A DNA stretch of 64,000 nt, taken from NCBI GenBank assembly GCA_009767595.1, contig VSDK01018597.1, positions 273,028 through 337,027 of the forward strand. Reading direction: 5' to 3'. This document shows, piece by piece, positions 29,044 through 39,775 of the stretch (position 1 is the first letter of the stretch; each line of letters begins with the position of its first letter). This DNA is from Symbiodinium kawagutii. Taxonomy: Eukaryota > Sar > Dinophyceae > Suessiales > Symbiodiniaceae. The translations under genes and the position numbers were made by a program. The notes beneath the pieces are model-generated. The model saw only the letters and a program-made list of their open reading frames with translations. It did no database searches and had not been told where the DNA came from.

Positions 29044-29219
29044 GAGATGGAGCCGGACGCCGCGGGCGCCGTGCTCAGCGAGATGGACGGCGCCGACGCT
29101 GCCCAGCTGCTGGCCGTCATGGACTACGACGACGGCGCGGCGGCGGTGCTGGCGGCGCCTTGGGAGATACCCCAAGGGTACACCCGGGGGACACCCGGGG
29201 GGACACCCGGGGGAAGTTG
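29044..29219 (+). CDS. 12-residue-repeat exon with Gly-Thr-Pro tail (phase 0 to 2)
   Basis: After CTGCCCCAAG the frame gives EMEPDAAGAVLSEMD, GADAAQLLAVMD and YDDGAAAVLAAPW, three excellent units. It then continues EIPQGYTRGTPGGTPGGSW to the strong donor TG|GTGAGT. The tail is encoded by GGGGACACCC iterations. GC content is the highest in the window. An earlier exit after APW is possible. Confidence 0.75.
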
Positions 29220-29699
29220 GTGAGTTTGGTTAGTTGGTTAAATTGTGTTTGGTGATGTTGGTCTTTGTTTTTTGATGGTTTTGGTGTGTTTTGAACGGAG
29301 TTGATTAGTGACTGATCATGGTATATTGGAGGGTGGTGATACAGGGATGGGCTGGTTGGCAATGGTTATGGCCAATCAGGGTTGATAATGAACCATTGTT
29401 CACAATCACACATATCCTTGAAGTTTCTTCTGATCAGCTGCGCTGAAGCTACACTAGCTATTTCCAGTACACATGCTGATCCATATAGAATTATAAATAC
29501 AAACATATGTTGATATCAGCATGAGCTACGTGCGTTCGTGAGGCTTCATGGTGGCATCACCATGAACATTCCTTCAAACGGTTGCTGATCAAAAGTGGAC
29601 CTCATCACAAATCAACCCCCAAGGCTTGTGACCGATGATCTTGGACAGCCGATCCAGAGGTGGCAGTGTGGGAAACGACGATAACTTCAAGTGATTAAA

Positions 29700-29745
29700 A
29701 CACTCTGGTAAACTAAGCTGGTCGAGTGGAAAACCCATCATGTTC
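29700..29745. mobile_element. Family D MITE, left end only
   Basis: ACTCTGGTAAACTAAGCTGG followed by GTGGAAAACCCATCATG. It abuts a truncated family A copy. Confidence 0.55.
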
Positions 29746-29751
29746 CTCCAT

Positions 29752-29820
29752 TTGGGTCTTAAGAAATGGGGAGCCCAAAAAATGGTTTGGGGGTACCCCT
29801 ATTTTGAGCAACCCCCCTTA
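29752..29820. mobile_element. Family A MITE, internally deleted
   Basis: Left TCTTAAGAAATGGGGAGCCC and right TTGGGGGTACCCCTATTTTG are joined with about 35 central bases missing. Confidence 0.65.
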
Positions 29821-30460
29821 TAGATGGACATGATTCACCGTCATTCACCACCATGGCAAAGCAAGCCAGCTTGAACCGGGGTGCACAGGCATCGCGGGAG
29901 CATCAACCTGAATCTTTCACCAAATCCGGACAACAACGGCTTCATGGATAGAGATAGTCAACCATTATTGACCATGGTGAACTATCATTTCTTGTGATCA
30001 ATCAGGATATATCAGGATTAACTATGCCAATTTACCCCGTGACTAATCAATAATTAACCATCCCTAGTGTTGCTTATGGTTCACCGTGATTCATGAGGAT
30101 TTACCATCCCTATAGTGAAGCTTATGAGACTGTAGGGAAGGAGTTGATTTTTCAGGGTCCAAAGATCTTCTCAAAAGCTACGACTGGAGCAGCATGACCG
30201 GCTGGTTCATGACCCAGTCAGTGGGGAATGTCATCGCATGATGAGTCACTACCCCTTTTTTATTGTGAGCTTTTTCACAGATCAGTACAAGGCCTTGTAG
30301 GTGAACTATGGTGAACTCACCAGGGCTACTCGCCACTTACGGAGCTTATGACTGGCAACCATGGCTATCAAGCCTAGAAGGCAGCCGTTTTTACCTGCCT
30401 ATAACCATCGTTCCATTCACCCGTTGCCGGCTGTGGGAGCTGATCATACCCGCGCCCCAG

Positions 30461-30551
30461 GAAATCAAGGCTGACATCTGCGGCACGATCTTGGGACACA
30501 TGGAGTCCAACGTGGCTGCCGGCATTGTTGCAGTGCCCTCGTTGCGTTGTG
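30461..30551 (+). CDS. 12-residue-repeat exon
   Basis: After CGCGCCCCAG the frame reads EIKADICGTILGHMESNVAA then GIVAVPSLRC. Two units are visible (ICGTILGHM, VAAGIVAV). The donor is uncertain: GCA|GTGCCC (phase 0, fitting the next exon) or TGTG|GTGCTG. Confidence 0.6.
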
Positions 30552-30868
30552 GTGCTGTGACGGGTGCCGTGGAGGGTGCCGTTGGGGGCCGGTTGAGGCT
30601 GAGTTCAGCTGGGTTGAGGCTGAGTTATGGTGGTTTTATTCGCATCAGCTGGTCGAATATGGTCAATGAGCTGGTTAGTGATGATATACCATCCTAAAGT
30701 GGATGGTCAACAACTTGATTGGTCATGATATCAAGTTGGTGGACATGCTGGATTGGCGACAGACGTTCCTTCAGGGCGCACACCGAAGGTAAACATTGCC
30801 TGGAGTCACGCCTGCAAAGCTGTTGCTAGGATGATCCCTGATCAACATATGAAGCTGCAGTCCCATCT

Positions 30869-30984
30869 CTCCCCTTCCCGTTACCTTTACAATGGGGAGC
30901 CAGCTGGTTTCTTCTTTCATTATTTTCATTGTTGTAACTAGGGTTGGTCACCTACTATTTCACGGCAACTGGAAACATAAGGAA
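30869..30984. mobile_element. Family E MITE, diverged
   Basis: CCCCTTCCCGTTACC at the left and GGCAACTGGAAACATAAGG at the right, with AGCCAGCTGGTTTCTTC inside. Confidence 0.6.
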
Positions 30985-31090
30985 TGGTTAGACGGTTGGC
31001 GAATCCAACAGGACCAAGCATCTTCGGGTTTTGTACTAGAGGGAAGCGGGGTTTAGTCATGAACCAACATCACCACCAATTTTCAGCGGG

Positions 31091-31212
31091 AAGTGGCAGT
31101 GGGACAGTTCACCCTTAGTGCCCCTAGTTCCCCTATCATTAGCCATTGGTTTCCCTATAGTTGGTCAATAGCCACCATGAAACTGGTTGGTGAACTGCTT
31201 GACCCATGGCCA
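31091..31212. mobile_element. Family B MITE
   Basis: Contains TAGTTCCCCTATCATTAGCC and ends TGCTTGACCCATGGCC. The left terminus is weak (GTGGGACAGTTCACCC). Confidence 0.6.
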
Positions 31213-31343
31213 AGTAATCATGGCTAAAAGCCATGGGTCAAGAAAATTGGTCAATAAAATTTACATGGTTGATCAATATTATAGCCACCATTAATGGTTG
31301 GTTCAAATTTCCAGCGCGAAGCATGGCGCTTCCAGCGCCTGAG

Positions 31344-31489
31344 GAGATGGAGTTTGAGCACTCGGCAGCTTGCGTGGCAGAGATGGATGAGGACGTGGCC
31401 TTCAATCTGCTGGTGGAGATGGATGCCGCCACGGCGGCCGGAGTTGTGTCCTTGATGGATGCTGGGCTGATGTTGAGCTCGAGATTGAG
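31344..31489 (+). CDS. 12-residue-repeat exon (phase 0 to 2)
   Basis: After AGCGCCTGAG the frame reads EMEFEHSAACVAEMD, EDVAFNLLVEMD and AATAAGVVSLMD, then AGLMLSSRLR to the donor TTGAG|GTTAAG. It starts with GAG ATG exactly like the exons at 22695 and 29044, and keeps their 0-to-2 phase pattern. Confidence 0.75.
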
Positions 31490-31739
31490 GTTAAGGTTAA
31501 TTAAGGGTGGATGGTTGATGTTGGTTGGTTGGTCAAGGTTTGTCATTGTTGATCATGGTTGATGTTTCAACCTTGGCAAGTGTTGACTGAGTGACTGGTT
31601 GGTATCGTACTGCTTGATGGGTCAAAGAAAGCACGGGTGACCGCCACGCCTCGATGCCTCGTTGATCACGACAAAAGGGAATACACATCCCGACATTGGG
31701 GTGTTTTCACATCTGGAGAGGGAAGAGTGTCATCAGAAA

Positions 31740-32160
31740 GTTGGGATTTTATGATTTGTAGTATGATTATAGTAGCAGATTCTGGTTATAGTATGAAGAT
31801 TCTAGTGATGATACCTATGATTATATCATCATTTGCCAGATTCTGGATATAGTATAATGATTATGATTATAGCAGCTATAGTGATGCTGATTATGATTAT
31901 GGCAATGATTAGTATAGTGATTGATTATGATATAATGTGATCGTGATTGTGATATTGTTATCGGAAAACTGACTAGGATTTTTTGTTGAATGCAGTTTCC
32001 GACATCCTTGATTGTGATTTGTAGTATGTTTCTAGAGGTTTTTACCCGCAAGCTGAAGGAATATACTGAGAATGATAGTAGCTTTGCACGGGATATCAAG
32101 CTTGACAACCTTTGTGAGGAAGCATTGGTGTATTGGCCCTCTTTGACCATGATCAATGAT
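31740..32160. repeat. T/G/A low complexity (GATTATGATTATAG words)
   Basis: Degenerate iterations of TGATTATGATTATAG, AGTATAGTGATTG and the like. No gene. Confidence 0.6.
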
Positions 32161-32449
32161 TAGCGAACGATAATTCTTGACCATTGTAAATTCTAAGCGT
32201 AAATCTGAAGGATGGGTTTAGGAGAATTACCGTCAGTAGTAAACAGTAATCACTGATATAGCACTGATATAGCACTCATCATGTAAATACTTGTTCAGAC
32301 AAGTTTAAACCATGAATAAAGCATCACTCAGAACTATCAATCATCAGCAACGCAGCATTAGGCTGAATGAACAAACCTGGGTCAGATAGTGGCATGTTCT
32401 TCCTTGTTTACTACGTGTAGTTGGATATCCACAATCAGCTAAACAAGTT

Positions 32450-32730
32450 TTGTTTGATAAGCCAATGAGCAAACCGTCAACCATCGTCAATCAATACGAA
32501 TCAATAGACCATAAATCAAACACCAACCATCATCAACCACTCATCATCAATTATTAACCGCTGATTCACCATCATCAACCACTAATCAGCCGCAAGTGCA
32601 TCATCAATGACAACTAATCCAGCATCTTCACAGCAACCACTAATTCACCATCATCCGCGAATTTGCCACTCCATCATTAGCTGCTACTTTACCGCCCTTA
32701 ACCACCCTTACCCCCCCATAATTCTGGAGA
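32450..32730. repeat. A/C-rich low complexity (ACCATCATCAACCACT words)
   Basis: Same strand-skewed texture as at 23380-23700. Confidence 0.75.
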
Positions 32731-32797
32731 TTATCTACTAATGGTTGATTAATAGTCCCCATGCTTCATCCTTGTTTTCCATCTTAATCTGGCTGGC

Positions 32798-32900
32798 GGC
32801 TGGTGGTTTCAAACATTTTCTATTTTCACTAGTAATCATGAACAGATGGTTGGTTGACAAGCACATTTTTTTCATGGTGGTTGAAACCACCAACCAGTAG
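32798..32900. mobile_element. Family C MITE, complete
   Basis: GGCTGGTGGTTTCAAACATT and GGTTGAAACCACCAACCAG termini. The inside holds TATTTTCACTAGTAATCATG and GGTTGGTTGACAAGCAC. Confidence 0.85.
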
Positions 32901-32957
32901 TCATTGATCAACCATGAATTCACCATTCATCTTCACCACTTCGTGGATGCTCCCGAG

Positions 32958-32995
32958 GAAGCTGAGTCTGCCGCCAACATCCTGATGGCCGCAGA
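32958..32995 (+). CDS. 12-residue-repeat exon, very short (phase 0 to 2)
   Basis: After GCTCCCGAG the frame reads EAESAANILMAA before GA|GTAGCT. One repeat unit. If unspliced it would stop at TAG. The phase left (2) suits the next exon at 34925, where GA|G gives Glu. Confidence 0.5.
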
Positions 32996-33239
32996 GTAGC
33001 TGGGAACGACATATTGCCCTTGGGGTGAACTGGTGGTGAATGACAAACTGGCATAGGAAGGAAGTAACATACTAACCATGGTCAGTTTATAGTGAGGTAC
33101 TCAACCAGTTAATGTTTACTGGTTTCGAAAGCTTTGTTGTTTTCCCCAATGGCATAAGAAGGAATGACTAACTACTTGGTTGTTTTACACATGGTTTATT
33201 GTTTCAATTGTTTCCTGTTTTGCATGGTTGGTTGACTGA

Positions 33240-33430
33240 AGTAGCAATTGGTGGTTTCTCGAGCCATAGGGAACCCCAAGTTTGGTTCATTTGAAATGGG
33301 TGGTTCAATACTGAAAAAAGCACCAATTGCTGGTTTCTCCTTCATTGGGTTGTTTAAATGGTTGCTTTAATCTTAAAAGTGGTAAAACACATGATTTGGG
33401 GTTTGGGCCTCTTCTGAGAAACCTCCAATC
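33240..33430. mobile_element. Possible composite of family A-like ends
   Basis: GTGGTTTCTCGAGCCATAGGG, CTGGTTTCTCCTTCATTGGG and the right end GATTTGGGGTTTGGGCCTCTTCTGAGAAACC suggest two merged, diverged copies. CAAGCCATAGGG is a known variant terminus (see 49666-49780). Confidence 0.4.
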
Positions 33431-34300
33431 AACTACAGAGTCTACAAAGTAATGACTATGGTTATGATTGGCAAACTATGACTAAGTTGTGATTATAGTG
33501 CTTCTGGTTACTTCTATATGCTACTGAATCTACTGGTTAAGTACCTCACTATGGTTGAGGAGTGACAATCAGAACAGTTATACATTGTGTTCGACTAGTC
33601 AGACTATAGTTACCCGCTAATTGCAGGTCTAAGGCATGCTTTGGCCAATAGTAGAAAGAACGTTTACTGATTGATCAATGATTACAATTGGCAGATTAAT
33701 TGTTAATGCATGGTTTGGTGAACTACCAGGATTATACTGGTTGTTGGTTTGATCAACATGTTTTGTGCTCCCCGAAATTGGTTGGTTGATTGACTAGGTG
33801 CATTCACTGGGTTACTGTATAACCACCTACCAGTTACCAATGGTTGGGTGAACTACTTTTAGCTATGAAGTGGTGAATGGTTTATTAGTGGTCAGTAAAT
33901 TCATAGTTCGTGATGGTTCATTGTGAGTTTCCCAGGGTGGAACCCCTTGTAGTTGTTAATTGGTAGATACTTAATAGTAGTAGTTGTCAATGAATCCTTA
34001 ATCAACGGTTCTGGCCATGATTCGTGTTAGTTATATGATTAATTTTCAATTATGTGGTAGCTATTAAGCTGGGTATTCATGAGCCCCAAGCTGCCAAGAA
34101 CAAGCGCTTAATCACTGCTACTTGCGACCAAGCAAGAATAACAGGGGTAGAACAATGGTCGAACATTTGCCGTTTAAGTAACAGGGAAGTCAGGCTACTA
34201 TGATCATGACACCGGGAATGTATATATATAATATCATATAGATGATTTTATCAGACCGTTTGATACAATTCAAATCCACAGTGCCCCAAATTTCTGACCA
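33430..34300. other. Intron without recognised features
   Basis: T/G-rich drift (ATGGTTTATTAGTGG, GGTTGATTGACTAGG) and one short TA run at 34221-34231. No exon is supported. Confidence 0.35.
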
Positions 34301-34479
34301 CGAGCTGTTTCACACGGAAACAACTGCTTTTTGGTGATTTGGGGTCTCGGCATATGCATGCGATGCATCATCCTTCAAGACATGTATCAACCTCATAGAG
34401 CATCAAGGAGCGTATACTGCAACTATTATGAATCATTACATCGGAAAAAAAAGAAACAAGACATGTCCATGTTGGTAAA

Positions 34480-34800
34480 ACACAAGCCAAGTTGCTGCTA
34501 TATCATTGCTATATCACCAATTTCACAACCATTGACCAAGCGTGGCCATTGAACCAAAGATCAATGAACCATGATTCATCAACCATCAGTCAAGAACCAT
34601 CAGCCCTCTACCCACCAATGGCAACCATCAATCAGCCATTCACCAACAAGTCATTCAGCATTTTCACGAATCATTGCTAGACATACATCATCCATGATCA
34701 ATCACTGTAGACATCATCACGGTCCACCATCAACCACCATCAATGAACCATGGTTAACCATGGCTAACCATGGTTAACCACCATCAACCATGGTTTCTAG
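34480..34800. repeat. A/C-rich low complexity (AACCATCAATCA words)
   Basis: Includes a local TAACCATGGTTAACCATGGC palindromic run at 34745-34795. Confidence 0.75.
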
Positions 34801-34924
34801 GGGTTAGTTCAGCTACCTTATAGGGCTTAAAATCATAGTTATAACCGCAGCTGCACCTCCAAGTAACCACCATCAACCACCAGCGTTCACCACCCGCCTC
34901 GTTGACCAACAGAGCTCCTCCCAG

Positions 34925-35027
34925 GTCCTACTCCCAAGCCTCCGAAATCGTGGAGCATTTGACCGAGGAATGTGCCGCAGAGGAGCGAAGCGGAGCGAAG
35001 CAGTGGAGTGCGGAACTGCTGTTGAGG
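34925..35027 (+). CDS. 12-residue-repeat-like exon (phase 2 to 0)
   Basis: After AGCTCCTCCCAG, in phase 2, the frame reads SYSQASEIVEHLTEECAAEE, then RSGAKQWSAELLLR to AGG|GTGCTG. A unit SEIVEHLTEECA and a second ending ELLLR are visible. Between them the DNA repeats GGAGCGAAGC twice, inserting a short charged stretch. Phases agree with the exons at 32958 and 36996. Confidence 0.55.
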
Positions 35028-35867
35028 GTGCTGGTGATTGAGAACGTTTTTTTGAAATCATTTGTTTATCATTTGTTTCCACCATTTCAAATGTAAGTAA
35101 TTAGTATGATATATGGTTGTTTAAAAATCATTTCATAATACTTATTTTTTTATCATTGTTTATGTTCAACTGTAAGTACTTAGTATAATATATGGTTGTT
35201 TAAGATACGTAATTATACTTGAAGAAAAAACTAGATACACAATTTTTTTCGAAAGCAAGTTGGGGCCGGGCAAGGTGAATGGTTGTATAACCTGCGGAGT
35301 AAATTGGTTCGACTGCCGATATGAAAAGGCAAATGGTTCATGAATCTGGTAGGTGGTTTGATTGTCATGTTCAATTTCCCCAAATATTTCGGGGATGGTT
35401 TGTTGATTGATTCATATTTTTCGGATAGACTATATCCTCCCACAAGATAGCACATCACCGGGGAATGGTGGTTATATATGTAATTACTGGACATGGTGAT
35501 ATAGGTTGCCATGGCCATTAGTGGTTGTACAATAGTGGTTAATCATGGCTATGCACCAGCCTCCAATAACTAGCAGTGCTTTGAGTAGGTGACAATGGTC
35601 AGTCATCACCTGCCATATGTGTTCAAGGTAGTCCCCCCTAGTTATAAGTTGGTGAATAAGCCATTTAAGTATGGTTATAAGTATAAGTTATATCTTCCAT
35701 AGCTAGTAGTTATGCTCGCCAACTTAGCAAACTAGGGGGCTCTGCTTGTTTTTGCTTTAGGCAGACATTGACATGTATTATTTGGCAGTGGTCAGAAGTT
35801 TGTAGATTCTGGTGTTCACATTCCATCAATGGTTGTTTCTCACGTTTGCAGAGGTCCCCCACCCAAG

Positions 35868-35950
35868 ATCCTCTGCCATTGTGTAAGGAAAACCCTGAGA
35901 AATCATTCATTTACGGTAGATTCTTCCCTTGCCATCTCAGTTCACCAAAG
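35868..35950. mobile_element. Family D MITE, diverged
   Basis: CCTCTGCCATTGTGTAAGG and CCTTGCCATCTCAGTTCACC flank AACCCTGAGAAATCATTCAT, which matches the interior of the copy at 58578-58688. Confidence 0.45.
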
Positions 35951-36206
35951 TCAAACCATTTGTAGAACTGCAGCAAGCTTTTTTGGAGTTCCCCATTTTG
36001 AGAACCCCCCAACATGACGAAAGCAGTCCAACTATTGGGAGGAGTTCACTGCTACAATTCTTGGGGGGTATAGTGGTGGCCACTTACAGTTGGTTCTCGA
36101 ATCCTTGTCGCTTATGACCTCCTATTATCAACCATTAGCCATCTAGTCAGCCAATGTGAAGCATTATTAACTATCACAGTGATTACTATAACCATCATCA
36201 AGCATA

Positions 36207-36322
36207 TGGGTGTCTCTCAAAATAGGGGTACCCCCAAATCAGCGAGTTTATTCATCGTAATATCCATAATTAGTCATAAACCATCCATATTTGGAACCCC
36301 TGTGGCTTGAGAAATCCCTATG
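36207..36322. mobile_element. Family A MITE
   Basis: GGTGTCTCTCAAAATAGGGG, CCCCCAAATCAGCG and GGAACCCCTGTGGCTTGAGAAATCC. The right terminus is of the CTTGAGAAA variant. Confidence 0.75.
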
Positions 36323-36339
36323 TAGTTGATATATCCCCT

Positions 36340-36960
36340 GGTATCAACCATTGCCCAGCTTTAAGTAGCCATTGTTAAACATCACAGTGAGTACTATAGC
36401 CATCATTAAGCATATATAGTTGGTATATCCCCTAGTATTAACCCTTTTGGTTGGTGTCCCCCATTATGAACCATTATCCACTTATCAATCATTACTATCA
36501 ACGGTTTACCAACCACGAACACTATTGACACCATTGGTTTATTACGCATTATTAACCACTATTAACCATTGTTAACCATATAGCAACCATTCTCAACAAA
36601 TCAACCATTACCCATTATTAGCCATAATTACCCTTTATTGTCAACCATCATTCCCATTATTCACCACTATTGACCAGTATTAGCCATTTACCAACCATTT
36701 TTAACAATCCAGTAACCACCAACCAATGGTTTCCCCTATCATCAACCATTATTAGCCATTATTATTAACCATACTTTAACCATCCATTATCAACCACTAT
36801 TAACCATCATACAGACAGTCCGCGAAAGTCAGAGGACCATTCTTAACCATTGTCAACCATTATTAACCATCATTAATCATCATAACCATCCCTGAACCAT
36901 CCCTTAACCATCCTTTAACCATCCCTTAACCATCCCTTAACCATCCATTAACCATTATGA
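36340..36960. repeat. Long A/C/T low complexity (ATTAACCATTATCAACC words)
   Basis: The clearest example of the intron texture: about 600 bp of AACCATTATTAACCATCA-type words with almost no G, ending in CATCCCTTAACCATCCCTTA iterations just before the exon at 36996. Confidence 0.9.
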
Positions 36961-36995
36961 ACGATCCACCATGCATCGAAACGGACACCGCGCAG

Positions 36996-37067
36996 ATCTT
37001 TGCAGAAATGGCCGAAGAGGCTGCTGCCGGCATCGTGGCACATCTGGAAACCCGGCAGCACCGAGGG
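36996..37067 (+). CDS. 12-residue-repeat exon (phase 0 to 0)
   Basis: After ACACCGCGCAG the frame reads IFAEMAEEAAAGIVAHLETR then QHRG before GTCTAA. The frame is also open and repeat-like to the left (IETDTAQ), but no AG acceptor precedes it, so the true 5' end may be further left. If unspliced it stops one codon later. Confidence 0.6.
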
Positions 37068-37353
37068 GTCTAAGCTGCCTTTTAGGGTTAGAACCACGGT
37101 AAATAGCTGCTTGGTCATTTGAAGCCTAATATTTGATTGGCATATGTGCCCCATGTTTCTTTGCTGTTTCCTTTTTACAAATTGATTATACATAATTACG
37201 TACTTACATATATCACATCAATACATATCACATATCATATATCCATGTCTTTCTCATATTATAGATCTATGATATTGATTTCTGTGTATTACTTGCGTAC
37301 ACGAATCTTTCCATTCACCGCTTTCTCTCCCAGCTTTCTCCGTAAGCCACGAG

Positions 37354-37460
37354 GAATACGAAGCTTCCGCTGGCATTTTGGAGTTGATGGAACATCGGCC
37401 AGCCGCCGCCATCCTGGAAAAGATGGAGTCTGAGGAGGACATCACAGGGGATGGGACTTG
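37354..37460 (+). CDS. 12-residue-repeat exon (phase 0 to 2)
   Basis: A strong pyrimidine lead (CTTTCTCTCCCAG…) precedes GCCACGAG. The frame reads EYEASAGILELMEHRPAAAI then LEKMESEEDITGDGTW. Two units are visible. The 3' end has no GT; a GC donor inside the Trp codon (TTG|GCACTG) would restore the usual phase. Otherwise a stop follows. Confidence 0.6.
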
Positions 37461-37683
37461 GCACTGATGATTATTCATGACTCAGTCTCCATGTGAGTTT
37501 TTAGCCACTCTCCATCGGCCGGATCGGTTTAGCATGTTACCCCAAAGATCTTCGTGGGCGTCGCCCATGCGTACGCCGAAGACTGGCCATGGTCGCCATG
37601 CAGACGTTCACAAGGCCCTAGAGGGAGCCCAGGTATGGTCACCACCTGTCGTCCAATGCCGCCCGGCCGTCGTGGTCTTCCAG

Positions 37684-37788
37684 GATGTGGCATACATTCT
37701 TGGCGAGATGGCCGAGGGCGATGCTGGCGCCGTGCTGAGCGAAATCAGTCGCTCAGCTCGCAACCTGGGAGACTCGATGGAGGATCAG
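37684..37788 (+). CDS. 12-residue-repeat exon (phase 0 to 0)
   Basis: After GTGGTCTTCCAG the frame reads DVAYILGEMAEGDAGAVLSE, then ISRSARNLGDSMEDQ before GTTGGT. The opening matches the exon at 23763 (DMAYV…). The frame is open well to the left, so the acceptor could be earlier. Confidence 0.65.
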
Positions 37789-38557
37789 GTTGGTGGTCAG
37801 TGACCATAGCTGGTTGGTGGTCTATACGAGATTCATAGTGGTTGATAAAGGGAAATAATGACCAAGAATGGGGATGATGTAATCACCAACCTGGTATAGC
37901 CCCACTCAATTCCCATGGTTACAGCGGAAAACTCCAGGTCCACATCATGACAATGGGAAGCCATATCATTCATGGTCAACCAGTTGAAAGGTCTAAAATG
38001 GTTATTAATATCCACCATGGGTGGACCATTACTAGCAGCTGGTTTTCGAGACTGCTCGTGACGCCTGGAGCGTATGGAGATTCTAAACCAGCACTTGCGC
38101 GCTTGCGCCCGAAAATCAGAAGTTGGGTAAGGGCTGGCTACCGACACATGTGGGGATGAGATTGGATACTTCCTCAGCCATCAGGCTACGTCATGGCTGT
38201 TGGTTTGGCCAACATGGCAGTCTCTTTTGGATGTTGGGAGTTGAACCTGGATTGCCCTAAGGATTTGCCCAAGAATCTTATATGTCCCCCCCAAAATGGA
38301 TGGTTTCTCCTTCAACAACAGCGACTCTTTGGTAGTTCGACCATGTACAACCTGGTCATGGCAAAAAAAGGACCACATGTTTGAAGCAAAACCTTGAAAA
38401 CCTCGCTATGACTGATAGTTATGCATGACATTTTGATGTAATAACCCCTGGCCATAAACCATGGGAACTCATAGCCAAAGTGCATGTCACCGGTCACAAA
38501 GTGGCGATGTACATCCGAGATTGCTTCGGGATGCTTGGTGATGACCCAAATCAATAT

Positions 38558-38668
38558 GATGGTTTCTCAAGCCACAGGGGACTCCCAAAAATGGTTGGCT
38601 TACTATTATGAATGATCAATATAAGGGATTATAGGGGGGTATGCCTATTTTCAGAAGCCACCATATGA
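38558..38668. mobile_element. Family A MITE
   Basis: GGTTTCTCAAGCCACAGGGG to GCCTATTTTCAGAAGCCACC. The termini mix the two variant ends. Confidence 0.75.
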
Positions 38669-38842
38669 AACCTCCAGCGGTGAAAAGTCAACAGCTCCTC
38701 ATTCTTGGGAGTTTTCGTTGGCAGCCTGCACTGCCCGTGCACATAGCTTGGTATTGGCCCGCTATCATGTCACACATATTTTGGCCTCATCCATATCCCT
38801 GTCAGACATCACCCGGATGGTCATTTGCATAGGGAACGCCAG

Positions 38843-38876
38843 CGAGCTGGCATACATCATAGCCATGGACGATGCC
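38843..38876 (+). CDS. 12-residue-repeat exon, very short (phase 2 to 0)
   Basis: Inside an open frame after AACGCCAG the text reads ELAYIIAMDDA before GTACTG. The open frame to the left (ITRMVICIGNAS) may also be coding with the acceptor at CCTGTCAG (38806). Confidence 0.45.
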
Positions 38877-38977
38877 GTACTGTATTTGTTCACCAAAGAT
38901 CATTTACCTTTGCCTGGAAGCAACCAAGAAACTTGCCACACCTGAGAATAGCCCCACGGCTTCTAGGTGCAAGTAAG

Positions 38978-39061
38978 ATGTACGCTGCTGACATTCTGTC
39001 ATATCTTGACTATGAAGTTCAAGCCAACATCTTGCGACTCGGCGCAGCGCAGTGGAAGAAG
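38978..39061 (+). CDS. 12-residue-repeat exon (phase 0 to 0)
   Basis: After GTGCAAGTAAG the frame reads MYAADILSYLDYEVQANILR then LGAAQWKK to AAG|GTGGAA. Two units (AADILSYL, VQANILRL). Confidence 0.6.
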
Positions 39062-39069
39062 GTGGAATG

Positions 39070-39480
39070 TTTAAGTGTAAGATAGCTTGGTTGATTACCA
39101 AACGTAGATTCATACGATTATGTACGCATCACACCATAATGTGCTTATAATACATACATGGTTACATTTTCAATATGTGTGTATAATAAATCAGTTTTCC
39201 GTACAACAATATGAGAAAGGATCAATGTAATATGAGGTGCCATGTTGAACGTGTGAAATTAAGAACAACGACACAACACTAATATTGATCAAGCAAAAAA
39301 ACATGGGAAAATAAAGCAAATGCATCAATTTCTGATCATTATCAATCATTTATAACCACTATCAACCACTAGAATTAACCAGTACTTAACGGCCAACTAC
39401 TGGTTAACTATACTTTAACCATGGTTATAGGGTAGTTGAATCATAGATGATCTCACTCTCGTTGCGTATCACTGCACTGC
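39070..39480. other. Intron
   Basis: AT-rich, with A/C-rich AACCACTATCAACC words at 39350-39420. No element recognised. Confidence 0.35.
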
Positions 39481-39578
39481 GTCTCACGGTACCAGGGCGA
39501 TGCGCCAGGAGATCCGTAGGAACCATTCTGCTGGCGCATGGATTCATCGCGGTGGTGTCCCATGAATCAGTACTTTTG

Positions 39579-39670
39579 GATATGGCTATGGGTCAATATT
39601 AACCAACCAACTAATGGAGGATTTGCCAACAATAATAAAGGAAGACAATAATAAGGAAGCACAGGGATAT
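39579..39670. mobile_element. Family B MITE, 5' part, interrupted by family A
   Basis: Starts ATGGCTATGGGTCAATATT and AACTAATGGAGGATTTGCC like the copy at 24643, but breaks off at AGGAAGCACAGGGATATGG where a family A element begins. Confidence 0.65.
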
Positions 39671-39671
39671 G

Positions 39672-39775
39672 GCTGTTTCTCAAAATAAGAGTACCCCTAA
39701 ATCATCCATTGATGGTCATTTATAGTAATAAACCAACCATTTTTGGGGGTCCCCCATTTTGAGAAACCACCATAT
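39672..39775. mobile_element. Family A MITE, complete
   Basis: GTTTCTCAAAATAAGAGTACC to GTCCCCCATTTTGAGAAACC. The flanking TATGG and CATATGG are compatible with a TA target. Confidence 0.85.
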
